Assembly: GCA_028696815.1 (NCBI GenBank)
Contig: JAQVGG010000004.1
Span: forward strand, 1-64,000
Direction: 5' to 3'
DNA length: 64,000 nucleotides
Source of the DNA: Candidatus Altimarinota bacterium
GTDB taxonomy: Bacteria > Patescibacteriota > Gracilibacteria > BD1-5 > UBA6164
Part shown: positions 19,588-33,878 of the stretch, one piece after another
Position numbering within the stretch: position 1 is the stretch's first letter
Layout: each line of letters opens with the position of its first letter
Made by a program: the position numbers and the translations under genes
The notes under the pieces: generated by a model
What the model saw: only the letters and a program-made list of their open reading frames with translations
The model's database searches: none
Told to the model about the DNA's origin: nothing

Positions 19588-21303
19588 TTATCTCTTTTTT
19601 CCTCCTCAAAATTTATCTTTGATTCTTTTTCTTTGTCTATCACTTAGTTTCTCTTCAAGTACTAGATTTAACTCTGCCTCTTCATCAAATAGATTGAAAT
19701 CCATATCAATACCATTTTCTAGTTTAAACTTATAATCTTCATAATTACCGTAAGATATAGATAACTCTCAGTCAGTTATAAACCAGATATTTGTTGCTAG
19801 CTTATTTACGAAATATCTATCATGTGATATAAATAAAATCGCTCATTTAAATTTTTGCAATGCGTGTTCCATAGCCTCCCTAGTATCATAATCTAGATGA
19901 TTTGTAGGTTCATCAAGTATGAGTAAGTTACATTCTTTTTGTCAAAGTATCGCAAAAAGTAGTTTTGAAGTTTGTCATCATGACAAGTTTGCTACTTTTT
20001 TATCTATATCTTCTTTTTCAAATAAGTAGTGATTTAATAGTCATATCAAGTGTTGATCTGGCATATCTATACCATGAGCTATAAAATTTTCTCTTACAGT
20101 TTTATTTTTATCAAGTTCTTCATGAAGTTGGCTATAGTAAACATATTCTACCGATTTTCATTTTACAAAATATCCATCAAGTATATCTAGCTGACCAATT
20201 ATAGTTTTTAGAAAAGTAGACTTTCAAACTCCATTTTCTCAAACTATTCAAATCCTTTGTCATTTATGAAGTATAGCTTCATTTATATAAAAAAGTGGTT
20301 CATTTCTACCAATAAATACTTCCTTGAAACTCAAAACTTTATCAGGACAATCTTTTAGTTCATTAAAGAAAAATTTAGGCTTTTTAGGAATATAAGGTTT
20401 ATCTATTTTTTCCATTTTATCAATCATTTTTTCTCTTGATTTTGCCCATCAAGCTCTACTTCCAGCTCTAAATCTATTTATCAGATTTTCTTGTTTATCT
20501 ATGTACTCTTCCTGTCTTTCCCAGGCTTCCATTTTCTTTTTTTCTACCTTGTCTCTCTCAAGCACATAACCACTATAATTTGTATGATAAAGCTCTAAAC
20601 CAAGTTTAGGTTGTAACTCAAAAGTCTTATTACAAGATTTATCTAAAAACTCTCTATCATGGGAGATTATAACATAACCTCATTTCCATTTATTTTTAAG
20701 GTAAGACTCTAGCCATTCAACTCATGCCATATCTATAAAGTTTGTTGGCTCATCTAAAAAAAGTATATCAGGAGATTCTAAAAGCACTTTAGCTAAAGCT
20801 ATTTTTGTTCTTTGTCATCAACTAACTTCAACAAGACGTTTATCAAGTAAATCAATTAGTCATATACCATTTGCTACATTGTGTATCTTGTTGTTATAAT
20901 CATAACCTCATATGTTATTAAATCTCTCTAGTAGAGAAGTATAAGTTTCTATTAAGCTTATATCATCTGGGTTTTCTGCCATATCTTTTTCTACTTCAGT
21001 GAGCTCTTTTTCAGCATTTATTATTTCTTTAAATCAGTCTTTTAATTCTTCTCTTACTGTTTTATTTTCATCATCACTATAAACTTGATGCAAGTAACCT
21101 AGAGTCAGATTTCATACATTTTCTATAAATCAATCAAAGTTTTTATTTTCTCATATAAGCACTTTTAAAAGGCTTGTTTTTCAAGCTCCGTTTGGTCCTA
21201 CTATAGAAACTCTATCATCTTCATTTAACACAAAATCTATATCTTTAAATACAATTTCTCAGTCAAACTCAAGTTTATCTATTTTTACTTTTAAGTGTTT
21301 CAA
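19588..21303 (-). CDS. ABC-F family ATPase (ribosome-associated)
   Basis: The 571-residue protein has two ABC cassettes and no membrane segments, the layout of ABC-F translation factors such as EttA and Uup. The first P-loop reads IVGPNGAGKTSL near residue 38, with one Gly from TGA. The second cassette and a linker of charged helices (the P-site tRNA interaction motif region) follow. It would act on the ribosome rather than transport a substrate. The start is a TTG at 21303, because an in-frame TAG lies two codons upstream and no ATG is near. The last residues run through the converging hicB flank. Confidence 0.9.
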
Positions 21304-21447
21304 ATTCTATATAAATAATATAATATTGTGCCATAGTATAAATAAATCAAACCTACAGTCAACAAACTTAACTTTTTTATTTTGCAAAACCATATTTTTT
21401 TAATAAAATATAGTATACTTTATATAATTATTATTAACTGAAAAAAA

Positions 21448-23319
<1,872 letters not shown>

Positions 23320-23330
23320 GCAAATAACAA

Positions 23331-23365
23331 AAAAAAGCTAGTTAAAATTAACTAGCTTTTTTTTG
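23331..23365 (+). terminator. rho-independent terminator after ftsH
   Basis: AAAAGCTAGTTAA/TTAACTAGCTTTT dyad followed by Ts, about 12 bases past the ftsH stop. Confidence 0.88.
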
Positions 23366-23408
23366 TTTTATAATTACAATCAATAAAAATATTTTCTAAA
23401 ACAAAAAA

Positions 23409-24032
23409 ATGCATGAATTTGTAACAATAGTAACTGAGTTAGCTAACAACCTTTGATACTGGGGAATTTTTATTATGATGGTTATAGAATCTAGTTTTAT
23501 ACCTTTCCCATCAGAAGTAGCTATGATACCAGCTTGATTCTTAGCAAGTATATGAGAAATGAACTTTTTATTAGCTTTTGCTGCTTGAACTGCTTGAGCT
23601 CTTATATGAGCAACTATCAACTACTATATAGCATTTAAACTTTGAGATAAAGTTTTACATAGAGTAATTAGAAAATACTGAAAATATGTGTTTTTAACTG
23701 AAAATCATTATATGCAAGCTGAAGATTATTTTAATAATCATGGTTCTATAACAGTGTTTTTAGCTAGATTTATACCCGCTGTTAGACAAATAATCAGTCT
23801 CCCTGCTTGAGCATTTGAGATGAATTTTGCAAAATTTTTCTTTTATACATGACTAGGTGCCGGTATTTGGAACTTGATACTTATGAGTATCTGATATGTA
23901 GCTTGAGAAAACAAAGAACTTATAAAAGAATATCTAAATGAAGTTATGATTTGATGAGTCATTTTTATAATTGTCGTTTGAAGTATTTATATCTATGTAA
24001 ATCGTCTGAAAAATGCAAGAAATAAAGGTTAG
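23409..24032 (+). CDS. DedA family membrane protein
   Basis: The 207-residue integral membrane protein shows the DedA pattern: IESSFIPFPSEVAMIPAGFLA near residues 27-47, GTAGALIGATINYYIA, and the helical core HGSITVFLARFIPAVRQIISLPAG (R and P of the FxRFxPxxR motif). DedA proteins act as lipid scramblases or undecaprenyl-phosphate flippases. Here the neighbour murD needs recycled undecaprenyl carrier, which makes a cell-envelope role attractive. The gene overlaps the next one by 20 bases. Confidence 0.92.
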
Positions 24033-24438
24033 TCACGCAGTAGTAATTGATGAAAGCTCAAGATTATATTTTGATAGAAACAAAAGATTAAATTGACTTA
24101 CTCTCTTATGATGAAAACATGAAGAGTGAGAAGATGATTTAACATGTTTAAAAAGGGAACTACCAGAGGAAGGTGGCTTCAGTTTAGATGATGCAATATT
24201 AATACATATTATTAGAGTAAATGAGATTTTAGAAGTTGATTGAGTTAAATACAATTGAACTACTAGAGCAGTACAAATATCTGATGACTTATGAGATGAA
24301 ATTGCAAAAAGAGAAAATGTAGTAAGAATGGCTGTAAGTGATATATTGTATAGGAAAAATGATTTTTCATATAAAATAGATTTTAACAGACTATTTGAGA
24401 AAGTTTTAGATTCTATTAGTTTCATAAATAGAAAATAA
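24013..24438 (+). CDS. Nudix hydrolase
   Basis: The 141-residue protein contains the Nudix box GKHEEGEDDLTCLKRELPEEGG at about 34-55, satisfying Gx5Ex7REUxEExG with Pro at one free position; several of its glycines are TGA. It should hydrolyse a nucleoside diphosphate linked to some group X; the substrate is unknown. Its ATG lies inside the end of dedA, and it ends six bases before murD, so the three genes form one coupled operon. Confidence 0.87.
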
Positions 24439-24443
24439 CAAGT

Positions 24444-25778
24444 ATGAAGTTAAGTGAACTTAAAAATAAAAAGATAGCGATTTTAGGCTTCGGTAAAGAA
24501 TGAAAGTCTAATTTAGAGTTTTTACGTAAAATTTGAGTAAAAGATATAACTATCCTTGATAAAAATACTGAGATAAAAAAAGAAGATTCTTTAAAATATA
24601 ATCTTTGAGAAAATTACCTAGATAATCTTTGAGGGTTCGATCTCATCTTTAAAACTCCTTGAATTTCCCCATATCATGAAAAGATTATACCGTACAGACA
24701 TAAACTAATATCATGAGCCCAAGTATTTTTTGATAATTATGAGTGAAGAGTTATTGGTATAACATGAACAAAAGGTAAATCAACAACGACTACTCTTATA
24801 TATAAAGCTCTTGAAATATATTGATACAATGTAAAAATTGTTTGAAATATAGGTAATCCTATACTTGATGAGATTGATATAATATCATGAGAAAAGTATG
24901 ATTATATAGTGTATGAATTATCAAGCTATATGCTAGAGGATTTAACTCCAAAGTGTTTTATCTCTATACTATTAAATATTTATCCTGATCATCTAGACTG
25001 GCACTCAAATTTTGAAAACTATAAAAAGGCAAAATTAAATATAATAGAAGGGTCTATAAATCCACTTATTAACTCAGGTTTTTTAGATTTAATAAATATT
25101 GAATATGTAAAAACATTTTGAAGTGCTTGAGATTATCTTTATAAATGACATAATTTTTACATAGATTGAAAAAAGATTTTTGATGATAAAAAAATACTTC
25201 TAAAATGAGAACACAATAGACTGAACATATCAGCTGTTATTTGAGTTTTAGATATAGTTTGAATAAAAGATTACTCCAAATTTGAATCAATTTTAAAAAC
25301 ATTTTGCTGACTTCCTCATAGACTTGAGGACGTATGAATATATGCTTGAATTAGGTTTATTGATGATGCTATATCAACTACTCCAGAAAGTACAATTGAG
25401 GCTATAAAGACATTTTGAGATGAAATAAACACTATATTTTTATGAGGAACTGATAGATGATATGATTTTAAAGAACTTGCTAAATATTTAAAAAAATATG
25501 AAATAAAAAATATAGTTTTGTTTCCTGATAGTTGAGACAAGATATTAAATTTAATAACCCCTCCTCCTACGGAGACTCCCCTTGAAAAAGGGAGATTACA
25601 AGGTAATTTTAATATCCTACAAACAAAACGTATGAAAGAGGCTGTAGATTTTGCTTTTAAACATACTGAAAAAGGGAAGATATGTTTACTTTCCACAGCA
25701 TCACCTAGTTATAGCTTGTGGAAAAATTTTGAAGAAAAATGAAATGAATTTAAAAAAGAGATACAAAGCTATCACTAA
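24444..25778 (+). CDS. murD: UDP-N-acetylmuramoyl-L-alanine:D-glutamate ligase
   Basis: The 444-residue cytoplasmic Mur ligase adds D-glutamate to UDP-MurNAc-L-Ala. The N-terminal Rossmann part reads [14 protein letters not shown]; the P-loop is [12 protein letters not shown] near residue 109. ELSSYMLED and [18 protein letters not shown] follow, with [10 protein letters not shown] near the C-terminal domain entry and [19 protein letters not shown], a typical MurD ending (S.SFD.F..F..RG). A palindromic repeat in the C-terminal domain inserts [16 protein letters not shown] near residue 372. The gene ends at a long hairpin. Confidence 0.95.
25554..25600 (+). repeat. in-frame palindromic repeat in murD
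   Basis: CCTCCTCCTACGGAGACTCC next to CCCCTTGAAAAAGGGAG, translated [13 protein letters not shown]. The reverse complement of the CCCTTTGAAAAAGGGAG part is seen in ligA at about 53841. Confidence 0.82.
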
Positions 25779-25866
25779 AATAAGGGACCGGTCTCTCTTT
25801 CTAGAAAGTAAAAACTAAAATTTAGAATTATTGCTTACTATTCTAGAGACCGGTCCCTTATTTTTT
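25779..25866. terminator. very long bidirectional hairpin terminator between murD and the MFS gene
   Basis: An 18-base perfect arm (AATAAGGGACCGGTCTCT with its complement) continues with TCTAGAAAGTAA pairing TTACTATTCTAGA, giving roughly 30 paired bases, flanked by A- and T-runs on both sides. It is GC-richer than the genome average. Confidence 0.9.
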
Positions 25867-25874
25867 CAGAATTA

Positions 25875-27389
25875 TTAACTCTGTATCTTTTTTCTTTTTA
25901 ATATTGACCAAATTAAGAATCATATAATCAATCATCAAAATAAAAAGAAAAATCAAGAATAATTTATAACAGCTAATATAAGTCATCAGAAAAATAAACC
26001 TACTACATTTGCTAAGTTTTGAAGTATTTTCATAGGTGTAGCAGATGCATTTGAATCTATTTCAACAAGTTTCATCTTTTCTGCATAACTTTTATTATAC
26101 ATTTCTAAAAACGTTGAAACAGACAAATTCATACATATAGCATATCAAACACTATTAAGTAAAGCAAGTCACATAACAACCCATAAATTTAAATCTCAAG
26201 AGAAAAATGACATCAAAATCAATGAAGCTCAAGATATAGCAAGTCATACGTTTGTTATGAAATAAACTCAAAATTTGTCAGCTAACTTTCAAAATAGTCA
26301 TTGTAAAGCATATGCTGGAATAGCTATAATTCACAGTAAGATATAACTCATTCAAGGCTTTACTTGATTTAAAAAATCAATCAAGAAAGTAGCTGCAAAT
26401 GTATCCCAAAATCAAAATGTTAACACCATAGCAAAAGCCCAATACACAATTAAATTTGTGGTTTTAGCATATTTAAGAGTTTCATATATATTAATAAAAC
26501 TCTCTTTAGTTTTTTCAATCATTTCACTAACTCATATCATATCTTTTTTAATTACTAGCGGACGTAAAAAAACATATTTTGTTTTTCATATAACTTGACC
26601 TAAGTCAACTTTTGAAACTGTTTTTACTAAATCATTTTTAGCTTTTCATAATCAATCTTTATCAAAGTAAATTTTAAATCTTTCTAGATCACTAAACTTA
26701 AATGTATAAACAGAATTATCAAAAAACTTATTTGTAACATAAAGCATAAATAAAACTATAAATAAAATCGTAAAAATTATTAATTTAGGAGAAAATGATA
26801 AGATAAATCAAGATAAAATTAGTCACAAGAAAGATCAAATACCAATAAATAGGTTATCTGATGCAATTATAGTTTTATATTGAGAGGGATTAGCATTATT
26901 TAATATATAAGATATAGTAGTTATATCGTTTATTTCTTTTGTAAAACCGTAGCAAAAACTAGCTACAAGTAAAAGAAGTATATTAACTATATCAAACATA
27001 AAAAAACTAACAACACTTTGTAAAACTCAAGCATTTTCAACAACTGGCATAGCTAAAAAATCTGTAACCTTAAAGATAAAATTAGCAAAAATAAGTAATG
27101 CTATCAATTGCGAAATAGCTCAAAGAAGATATAGAGTTTTTGATTTTAAATAATATTGAAGTATTCAAACAGGAACATCAAGTAAAAAAGAAAATAAATT
27201 CCCAAGTCAAAGAAATATACCTACTAAAGCTATAGATTCTAACTTAAGTACAAAAAAGAAAACCACAGCAAAATGAAAAATCATCCAAGTAAAACTAAGG
27301 ATTCATACAGTTAAGTGTAAATTACTTTTACGGTTTCAGTCAAGTTTTCTCTCAAGTGAAATAAAAGCTAATTCTTCTTTTTGAGTCAT
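25875..27389 (-). CDS. MFS-type transporter
   Basis: The 504-residue protein has about twelve hydrophobic segments in two groups of six, separated by a charged cytoplasmic loop (about 215-300) containing many Lys and Glu. Short loops such as LGNLFSFLLDVPVG between helices 2 and 3 occupy the place of the MFS motif A region (D-x-P near the second helix is seen in related proteins). The substrate cannot be inferred. It converges on murD with the shared hairpin terminator. TGA encodes many glycines in the membrane helices. Confidence 0.82.
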
Positions 27390-27524
27390 ATATTTTATAA
27401 TTATTATATTTATTATATTATCATTTATAAGCTAAATAGTCAAATAAATTGGATAATAAAAATTTGATTAAATCTATACGCTATATATAATCCAGACACT
27501 TATTATATATCTATAAACAATTAT

Positions 27525-28751
<1,227 letters not shown>

Positions 28752-28757
<6 letters not shown>

Positions 28758-28780
28758 TCCCCTAAAGGGATTATTTTTTA
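28752..28780. terminator. terminator shared by eno and gpmI
   Basis: AATAATCCC..GGGATTATT with A- and T-runs on both sides; it overlaps both stop codons. Confidence 0.85.
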
Positions 28781-30273
28781 ATCAAACTATCTCAACTCAT
28801 CTCTTCATATTTTTCTATTCACATAATATCAAGCACAGTTGGAGCAATATCAGAAAGTCATCAAGTCTTTTTAAGTTCTACTAATTCTCAAGCGCTTATA
28901 TAGAAAAAAGGAACTAGATTTAAGGTATGTGCTGTATGAGGATTTTCTGTAGTTCACATATCTTCACAATTACCATGATCAGCTGTTATAATTAACTCTA
29001 TATCATTTTTCTTTGAAAACTCAATAAGTTCTCAAATTATCTTATCTAGAATTTCTACAGCCTTTATAGAAGCATCGAGTTTTCAGCTATGTCAAACCAT
29101 ATCTCCATTTGCAAAATTTACTACTGTGAAATCATAACCTAACGCTTTATTTTTATAAGTTTCGAATATTTCAAAAGCTGACATCTCGGGCTTTAAATCA
29201 TAAGTTTTTACTTTAGGAGAGGGGATAAGTACATTGTCTTGACCAGAAAATACCACATTATTTCCACCAGCAAAAAATTTAGTAACGTGAGCAAATTTTT
29301 CAGTTTCTGCGAGATGCAATTGTCTAAGTCACATTTTTGAAAATATTTCTGGAAGTGTATTTTTTATATCTTTTTTTTCTATAAATACTTTTCATTTATA
29401 GTTTTCATAATACTTTGTCATAGTTACAAAATACAAATTTTCAAGCTTATTTAGAGGAAAAACAGAAGGGAAGTCATCATCAGTTATTGCTTGAGTTATT
29501 TGCCTAGCTCTATCTGATCTAAAGTTCATAAAAAATACTATATCATTTGATGAAATATTAGCATTATCATTAAATAAAGCTGGTTCTATAAACTCATCAT
29601 ATATTCAAAGTTCATAAGATTTTTTTACATAATCTAACAGACTTATTGAAGTTAAATTGTTTCATCTAACAATCGTATCATATACTTTTTCTATCCTATC
29701 CCAGTTATTATCTCTATCCATTGCATAAAATCTACCACATACTGAGGCTATTTTTACATTTTTATGATTGTTCAAAAAACCTGTACATGTACTCAAGTAA
29801 GTATATAGTGACTTGTAATCCGTATCTCTTCCATCTCAAAATATATGTAAGTAAACATCAATATCACTTGGTATAAGCTTAATCATGTTTTTTATATGAT
29901 TACTATGGGCATGAACTCATCATGGTCATAAAAGTCACATAACATGTAGCCTTGATCAATATTTGTATACATATGATATTCAGTCATTAAATACATCTAG
30001 GTCTTTAAAACTATTTTCAGCAAATAAATCATCTATCTCTGCTATAGATTGTCTCATAACTCTACCTGAACCAATGGTCATATGACCAACTTCAGAATTT
30101 CATATCTGACCATCAAGCACTCAAACAGCTTTTCAAGAAGCATCTAATTTAGCAAATCTTCAAGAATCAAATAATTTATCAAAGTTTGGAGTATTTGCAA
30201 GATGTATAGAGTTATTTTCTTTTTTACTACTTAATCAAAATCAATCCAAGATAACAAGGGAAACTTTTTTCAT
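28771..30273 (-). CDS. gpmI: 2,3-bisphosphoglycerate-independent phosphoglycerate mutase
   Basis: The 500-residue metalloenzyme interconverts 3- and 2-phosphoglycerate. It opens [14 protein letters not shown] (first metal Asp), continues [14 protein letters not shown] (the phosphoserine is in GNSEVGH), [33 protein letters not shown], and [12 protein letters not shown] with TADHGNCE near the end for the second metal set. The length equals the usual ~510 residues. Many conserved glycines are TGA. It is convergent with eno and together they give the 3PG-to-PEP segment of glycolysis. Confidence 0.97.
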
Positions 30274-30431
30274 ATATATATTAAAAAATTAAAACATATA
30301 GAATTTATATTTTATTTTTAAAAATACAAATTGATTTATATAAAATCTATAAAAAATAATTTATTTAATAAATTAGGAGAGTATTATATTAACAAAAACC
30401 GAAATATCTTTTAGTTAACATAATATAACTT

Positions 30432-30503
30432 ATGTGCTGTATTATTATAATCTTTTTTATGATAAGTATATCCTTAGGATTTTCTATTTTTTTAGCTATT
30501 TAA
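30432..30503 (+). CDS. possible 23-aa hydrophobic peptide
   Basis: A short frame starting ATG TGC TGT encodes an almost wholly hydrophobic 23-residue peptide (MCCIIIIFFMISISLGFSI, then FLAI). It has a TATAAC-like box just before it and a strong terminator after it. Hydrophobic peptides of this size resemble type I toxins, but the AT-rich DNA makes chance plausible. The remainder of 30274-30581 shows only AT-rich sequence, with GGAGAG at about 30377. Confidence 0.3.
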   Translation: MCCIIIIFFMISISLGFSIFLAI

Positions 30504-30524
30504 CTCTTTTTCTCAATTTCTAAT

Positions 30525-30565
30525 AAAAAAATAATCTAAAAATTAATTTAGATTATTTTTTTATT
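30525..30565. terminator. terminator hairpin between short ORF and pilT
   Basis: AATAATCTAAA/TTTAGATTATT dyad flanked by A-run and T-run. It can serve pilT on the minus strand and the short frame on the plus strand. Confidence 0.78.
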
Positions 30566-30581
30566 ATTATGTTAACTATTT

Positions 30582-31613
30582 TTATTTTCCTAGTGACAAT
30601 AATTCTTCTTCAAATTTTTCCTGACTGATTAAATCTTTTCATCTTAAATCCTCTAAAGATTTCTTCATACTTATCATTCATTCACTTGAGCTTGTTTCTA
30701 TAACTCAATCAAGTTGATGATTATCTCATTTTCTAATTATATTTCATACTGAGGTTGTATTTATCATAACTTCAACTGCTGGAACTCTTCATTTTCAATC
30801 ATTTGTTTTTAATAATTTCTGCCATACTACTCAAATTAATGAACCTGATAATTGCGCTTTTATTTGATCTTTTTCTCATGATGGAAACATATCTATAATT
30901 CTAGCTACTGTTCTAGCTGCTCCAGCGGTATGCAGTGTAGCAAAAACTAGATTTCAAGTTTCAGCAGCTCTTAGAGCCAATCTAAAACTTTCTAGATCTC
31001 TCATTTCTCATACCATGATAACATCTGGAGCTTGCCTTAATGCGTATTTTAAACCGTTTTCAAAAGTCAAAGTGGTACTTCATACTTCTCTTTGCTCAAC
31101 TAAAGATCTTTTATTTTCAAAACTAAATTCTATTGGATCTTCTACAGTGATAATATGTTTTTGATAATTTTTATTTATTTCTTCTACAAGTGAGGCCATT
31201 GTTGTTGATTTACCACTTCAAACAGCACCAGTTACAAGCACAAGTCCACTTCCCTTCTTAGTAAATTCTTTTATAATTTGTGGAAATCAAAGTGAATCAA
31301 ACTCTGGAACTTTATCAGGTATAACCCTAAAAACTAAACCGTAGCCTTTTTTTTCTACAAATGCATTAACTCTAAATCTAGCATCTCACATAGCAACACT
31401 AAAATCTAGTTCTTTATTTTTTTGAAATTTTTCTCTTCAAGTTTCTGACATAATACTTAACGCTAGTTTACTGACTGTATCTTTATCAAGTACATCAAAA
31501 TCTTCAAGCATTACTACTTCTCAAAGTAGCTTGATTGAAGGCTTAGTTCCTGTTGATAAAATTATATCTGAAGCTTTTCTATTTAATGCTTCTTTTAGTA
31601 TGTTTGCTAACAT
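30582..31613 (-). CDS. pilT: type IV pilus retraction ATPase PilT
   Basis: The 343-residue secretion-family ATPase has an N-terminal PAS-like part ([23 protein letters not shown]), the Walker A GAVGSGKS at 129-136, ITVEDPIEF (Asp box), [15 protein letters not shown] (Walker B), and [17 protein letters not shown] with the His box. PilT powers pilus disassembly and so twitching or DNA uptake. A second PilT-like gene lies at 42374. The gene stands alone; no other pilus assembly gene except a pseudopilin is in the window. Confidence 0.94.
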
Positions 31614-31674
31614 ATTTTATAGTTAAAATATAATCAATAAAATGATATCATAATTATTTAATAAAAACAAATCT

Positions 31675-31680
31675 TTGACA
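31675..31680 (+). promoter_or_regulatory. possible -35 box of the thrS leader transcript
   Basis: TTGACA lies 50 bases upstream of the leader peptide ATG. I could not place a clean -10 box at ideal spacing, TATATG near 31705 being the nearest, so the transcription start is uncertain. Confidence 0.35.
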
Positions 31681-31730
31681 AAAAAAGAGTTTTAAATACA
31701 CTGATATATGTTAATTTCTAACAAGGCATT

Positions 31731-31808
31731 ATGTTCCTAGCACAACTTGTAACCTTAACTACAACTACTACTCTTACGATCCACGTAGAGGTTTTTTGTG
31801 TAATATAA
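31731..31808 (+). CDS. threonine-rich leader peptide upstream of thrS
   Basis: A 25-residue frame reads MFLAQLVTLTTTTTLTIHVE and ends VFCVI. Seven of its 25 codons are threonine (ACC, ACT, ACA, ACT, ACT, ACT, ACG), concentrated in residues 8-16, exactly what a transcription-attenuation leader for threonine supply should look like. The last codons lie within a hairpin followed by six Ts. It sits 68 bases before thrS. E. coli thrABC uses a similar Thr/Ile-rich leader; thrS regulation by a leader peptide is unusual, since T-box or translational autoregulation is the known pattern. Confidence 0.72.
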   Translation: MFLAQLVTLTTTTTLTIHVEVFCVI

Positions 31809-31852
31809 ATATTAAAAACACTTAAACTTCTACTCTAGTAGGAGTTTTTTTA
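31768..31852 (+). promoter_or_regulatory. attenuator with two terminator hairpins in the thrS leader
   Basis: The first hairpin (CTC-T-TACG..CGTAGAG, 31771-31790) runs directly into TTTTTT. The second (ACTTCTAC..GTAGGAGT, 31826-31845) runs into seven Ts. The Thr codons lie just 5' of the first stem, so ribosome stalling could change which hairpin forms. The detailed alternative pairing was not computed. Confidence 0.65.
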
Positions 31853-31876
31853 TTTTATAAATAATTTAAAGTAACA

Positions 31877-33748
31877 ATGGAAATAGCTATAAAAAGACAC
31901 TCTCTTGCACATATTATGGCTCAAGCTGTAAAACAAAATTTTCCTGAAGCAAAGATAGCAACTTGACCAGATACGGATGATGGATTTTATTATGACTTTG
32001 ATTTTTGAGATGTAGAATTTTCAGACAAAGATCTGAAAAATATAGAAAAAACTATGAAAAAAATCATAACACAAAACCAAGATTTCAAGAGTATTGAGGT
32101 AAACTTCAATGATGCAAGAGTTATACTTGATAAGATGTGAGAATGATTTAAAAAAGAACTTGTTGATAAAATAGAGTCTTGAGATTTTAAAAATACTGAA
32201 AAACTATCAGATAAAATCAGTTTTTATTTCAATATTTCTAAATGAAAATCAGGAGAATACTATGAAGGTGTCCAAGAATTTTTAAAAACTAACAATTTTG
32301 AAAGATTTGAAGAATTAGATTGAGATCAGATAAAAAATCTAAAATTTATAGATATGTGTACTGGGCCTCATGTATCAAATACAAAAGAACTAGATCCAAA
32401 TAGTTTTAAGCTTGCTCGTGTAGCTTGAGCTTATTGGTTAGGTGATGCTAAAAATAAACAATTAACTAGAATCTATGCATACGCATTTGAAAATCAAGAA
32501 CAATTAGATAAACATCTTCATATGCTTGAAGAAGCTAAAAAAAGAGATCATAGAATACTTTGAGCTAAACTTAAACTATTTACTATTTCTGAATTAATCT
32601 GACCTGGTCTTCCTCTTATGCAACCAGCTGGTATGGTTATCAGACAAGAGATAGAAAACTATCTTTGGGAACTTCATAGTAAAAAATGATATCAAAGAGT
32701 TTGGAGTCCTCATATAGCAAAAGAGGCTTTATATCAAACATCATGACATGCAGCTAAGTTTGGAGATGAGCTTTTTAGAGTACAATGAAAAGAAGATAAA
32801 TTTATCATGAAACCTATGAACTGTCCTCATCATATGCAAATCTTTGCAGATAATCAGTTTAGTTATAGAGATATGCCTGTTAGATATTTTGAACCAGCAA
32901 CTGTTTATAGAGATGAAAAATCAGGTCAATTAGGATGATTAACAAGAGTTAGAGCAATTACTCAGGATGACTGACATCTTTTTTGTAGAGTTGATCAGAT
33001 AAAAGAAGAGGTGAAATCTATAACTGATATCATAAAAGAGTTTTATACAACTCTAGGTATGACTGATGATTATTGGGTAAGTCTTTCTGTTAGATGAGAA
33101 GATAAATCAAAATACCTTTGAAATGATGATGTTTGGCAAAAGGCAGAAGATGCTCTAGAATCAGCTTCAAAAGAAAATAACCTACCTTACAAAAGAGTTG
33201 AGTGAGAAGCAGCATTTTATGGTCCAAAACTAGATTTTATGTTCAAAGATGCTATAGGTAGAGAGTGGCAACTTGCTACTATCCAATGTGATTTCAACTT
33301 ACCAGAAAGATTTGACTTAAGCTTCACAAATGCAAATAATGAAAATGAAAGACCTGTTGTAATCCATAGGGCTATATCTTGAAGTCTAGAAAGAGGTATG
33401 TGAGTATTTATAGAACACTTCGCTTGAGTATTCCCTACTTGGATGTCTCCTAGACAAGTAAAAATCATACCAGTTGCGGAAAAATTTGATGATTACGCAA
33501 AAAATGTGGAAAAAATGCTTTTTGAAGCTTGAGTAAGAGTTAGTTGAGATTATTCCTCTGACTGATTAAATAAAAAAGTTAGAAATGCTGAAAAAATGCA
33601 CATAAACTATATACTTGTTGTTTGAGAACAAGAAGAATCAGAGTGAACTGTTTCAGTAAGAAACTATAAAACAAAAGAACAAACAAGTGAAAACCTAGAA
33701 AGTTTTAAAGAAAGAGTTGTAAATGAGATTAAAAATAGAATACTATAA
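31877..33748 (+). CDS. thrS: threonyl-tRNA synthetase
   Basis: The 623-residue enzyme charges tRNA-Thr. It lacks the N-terminal TGS domain of E. coli ThrRS and starts with the editing domain ([21 protein letters not shown] with the conserved Cys/His). The class II core follows: [11 protein letters not shown], motif 2 region [16 protein letters not shown] and the zinc Cys in [11 protein letters not shown]. Then comes the C-terminal anticodon-binding domain ([17 protein letters not shown]). The leader peptide upstream is threonine-rich, suggesting control by charged tRNA-Thr. A hairpin terminator follows. Confidence 0.97.
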
Positions 33749-33749
33749 A

Positions 33750-33785
33750 ATAATAAAAGTCCTATCAAATGGGACTTTTATTATT
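33750..33785 (+). terminator. terminator after thrS
   Basis: AATAAAAGTCC..GGGACTTTTATT dyad just past the stop; it ends in TTATT rather than a long T-run. Confidence 0.75.
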
Positions 33786-33878
33786 GACAATTATATAATT
33801 TTATTAAAAAGTATTGACATTTTATTTTTTATATTTACACTATATATTATTAAATATATTTTTAAACTTTATATATAA

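Noticed and set aside
31614-31876. T-box riboswitch before thrS
   Set aside because: No AGGGTGGNACCGCG-type T-box antiterminator sequence is seen; the Thr-rich frame explains the leader better.
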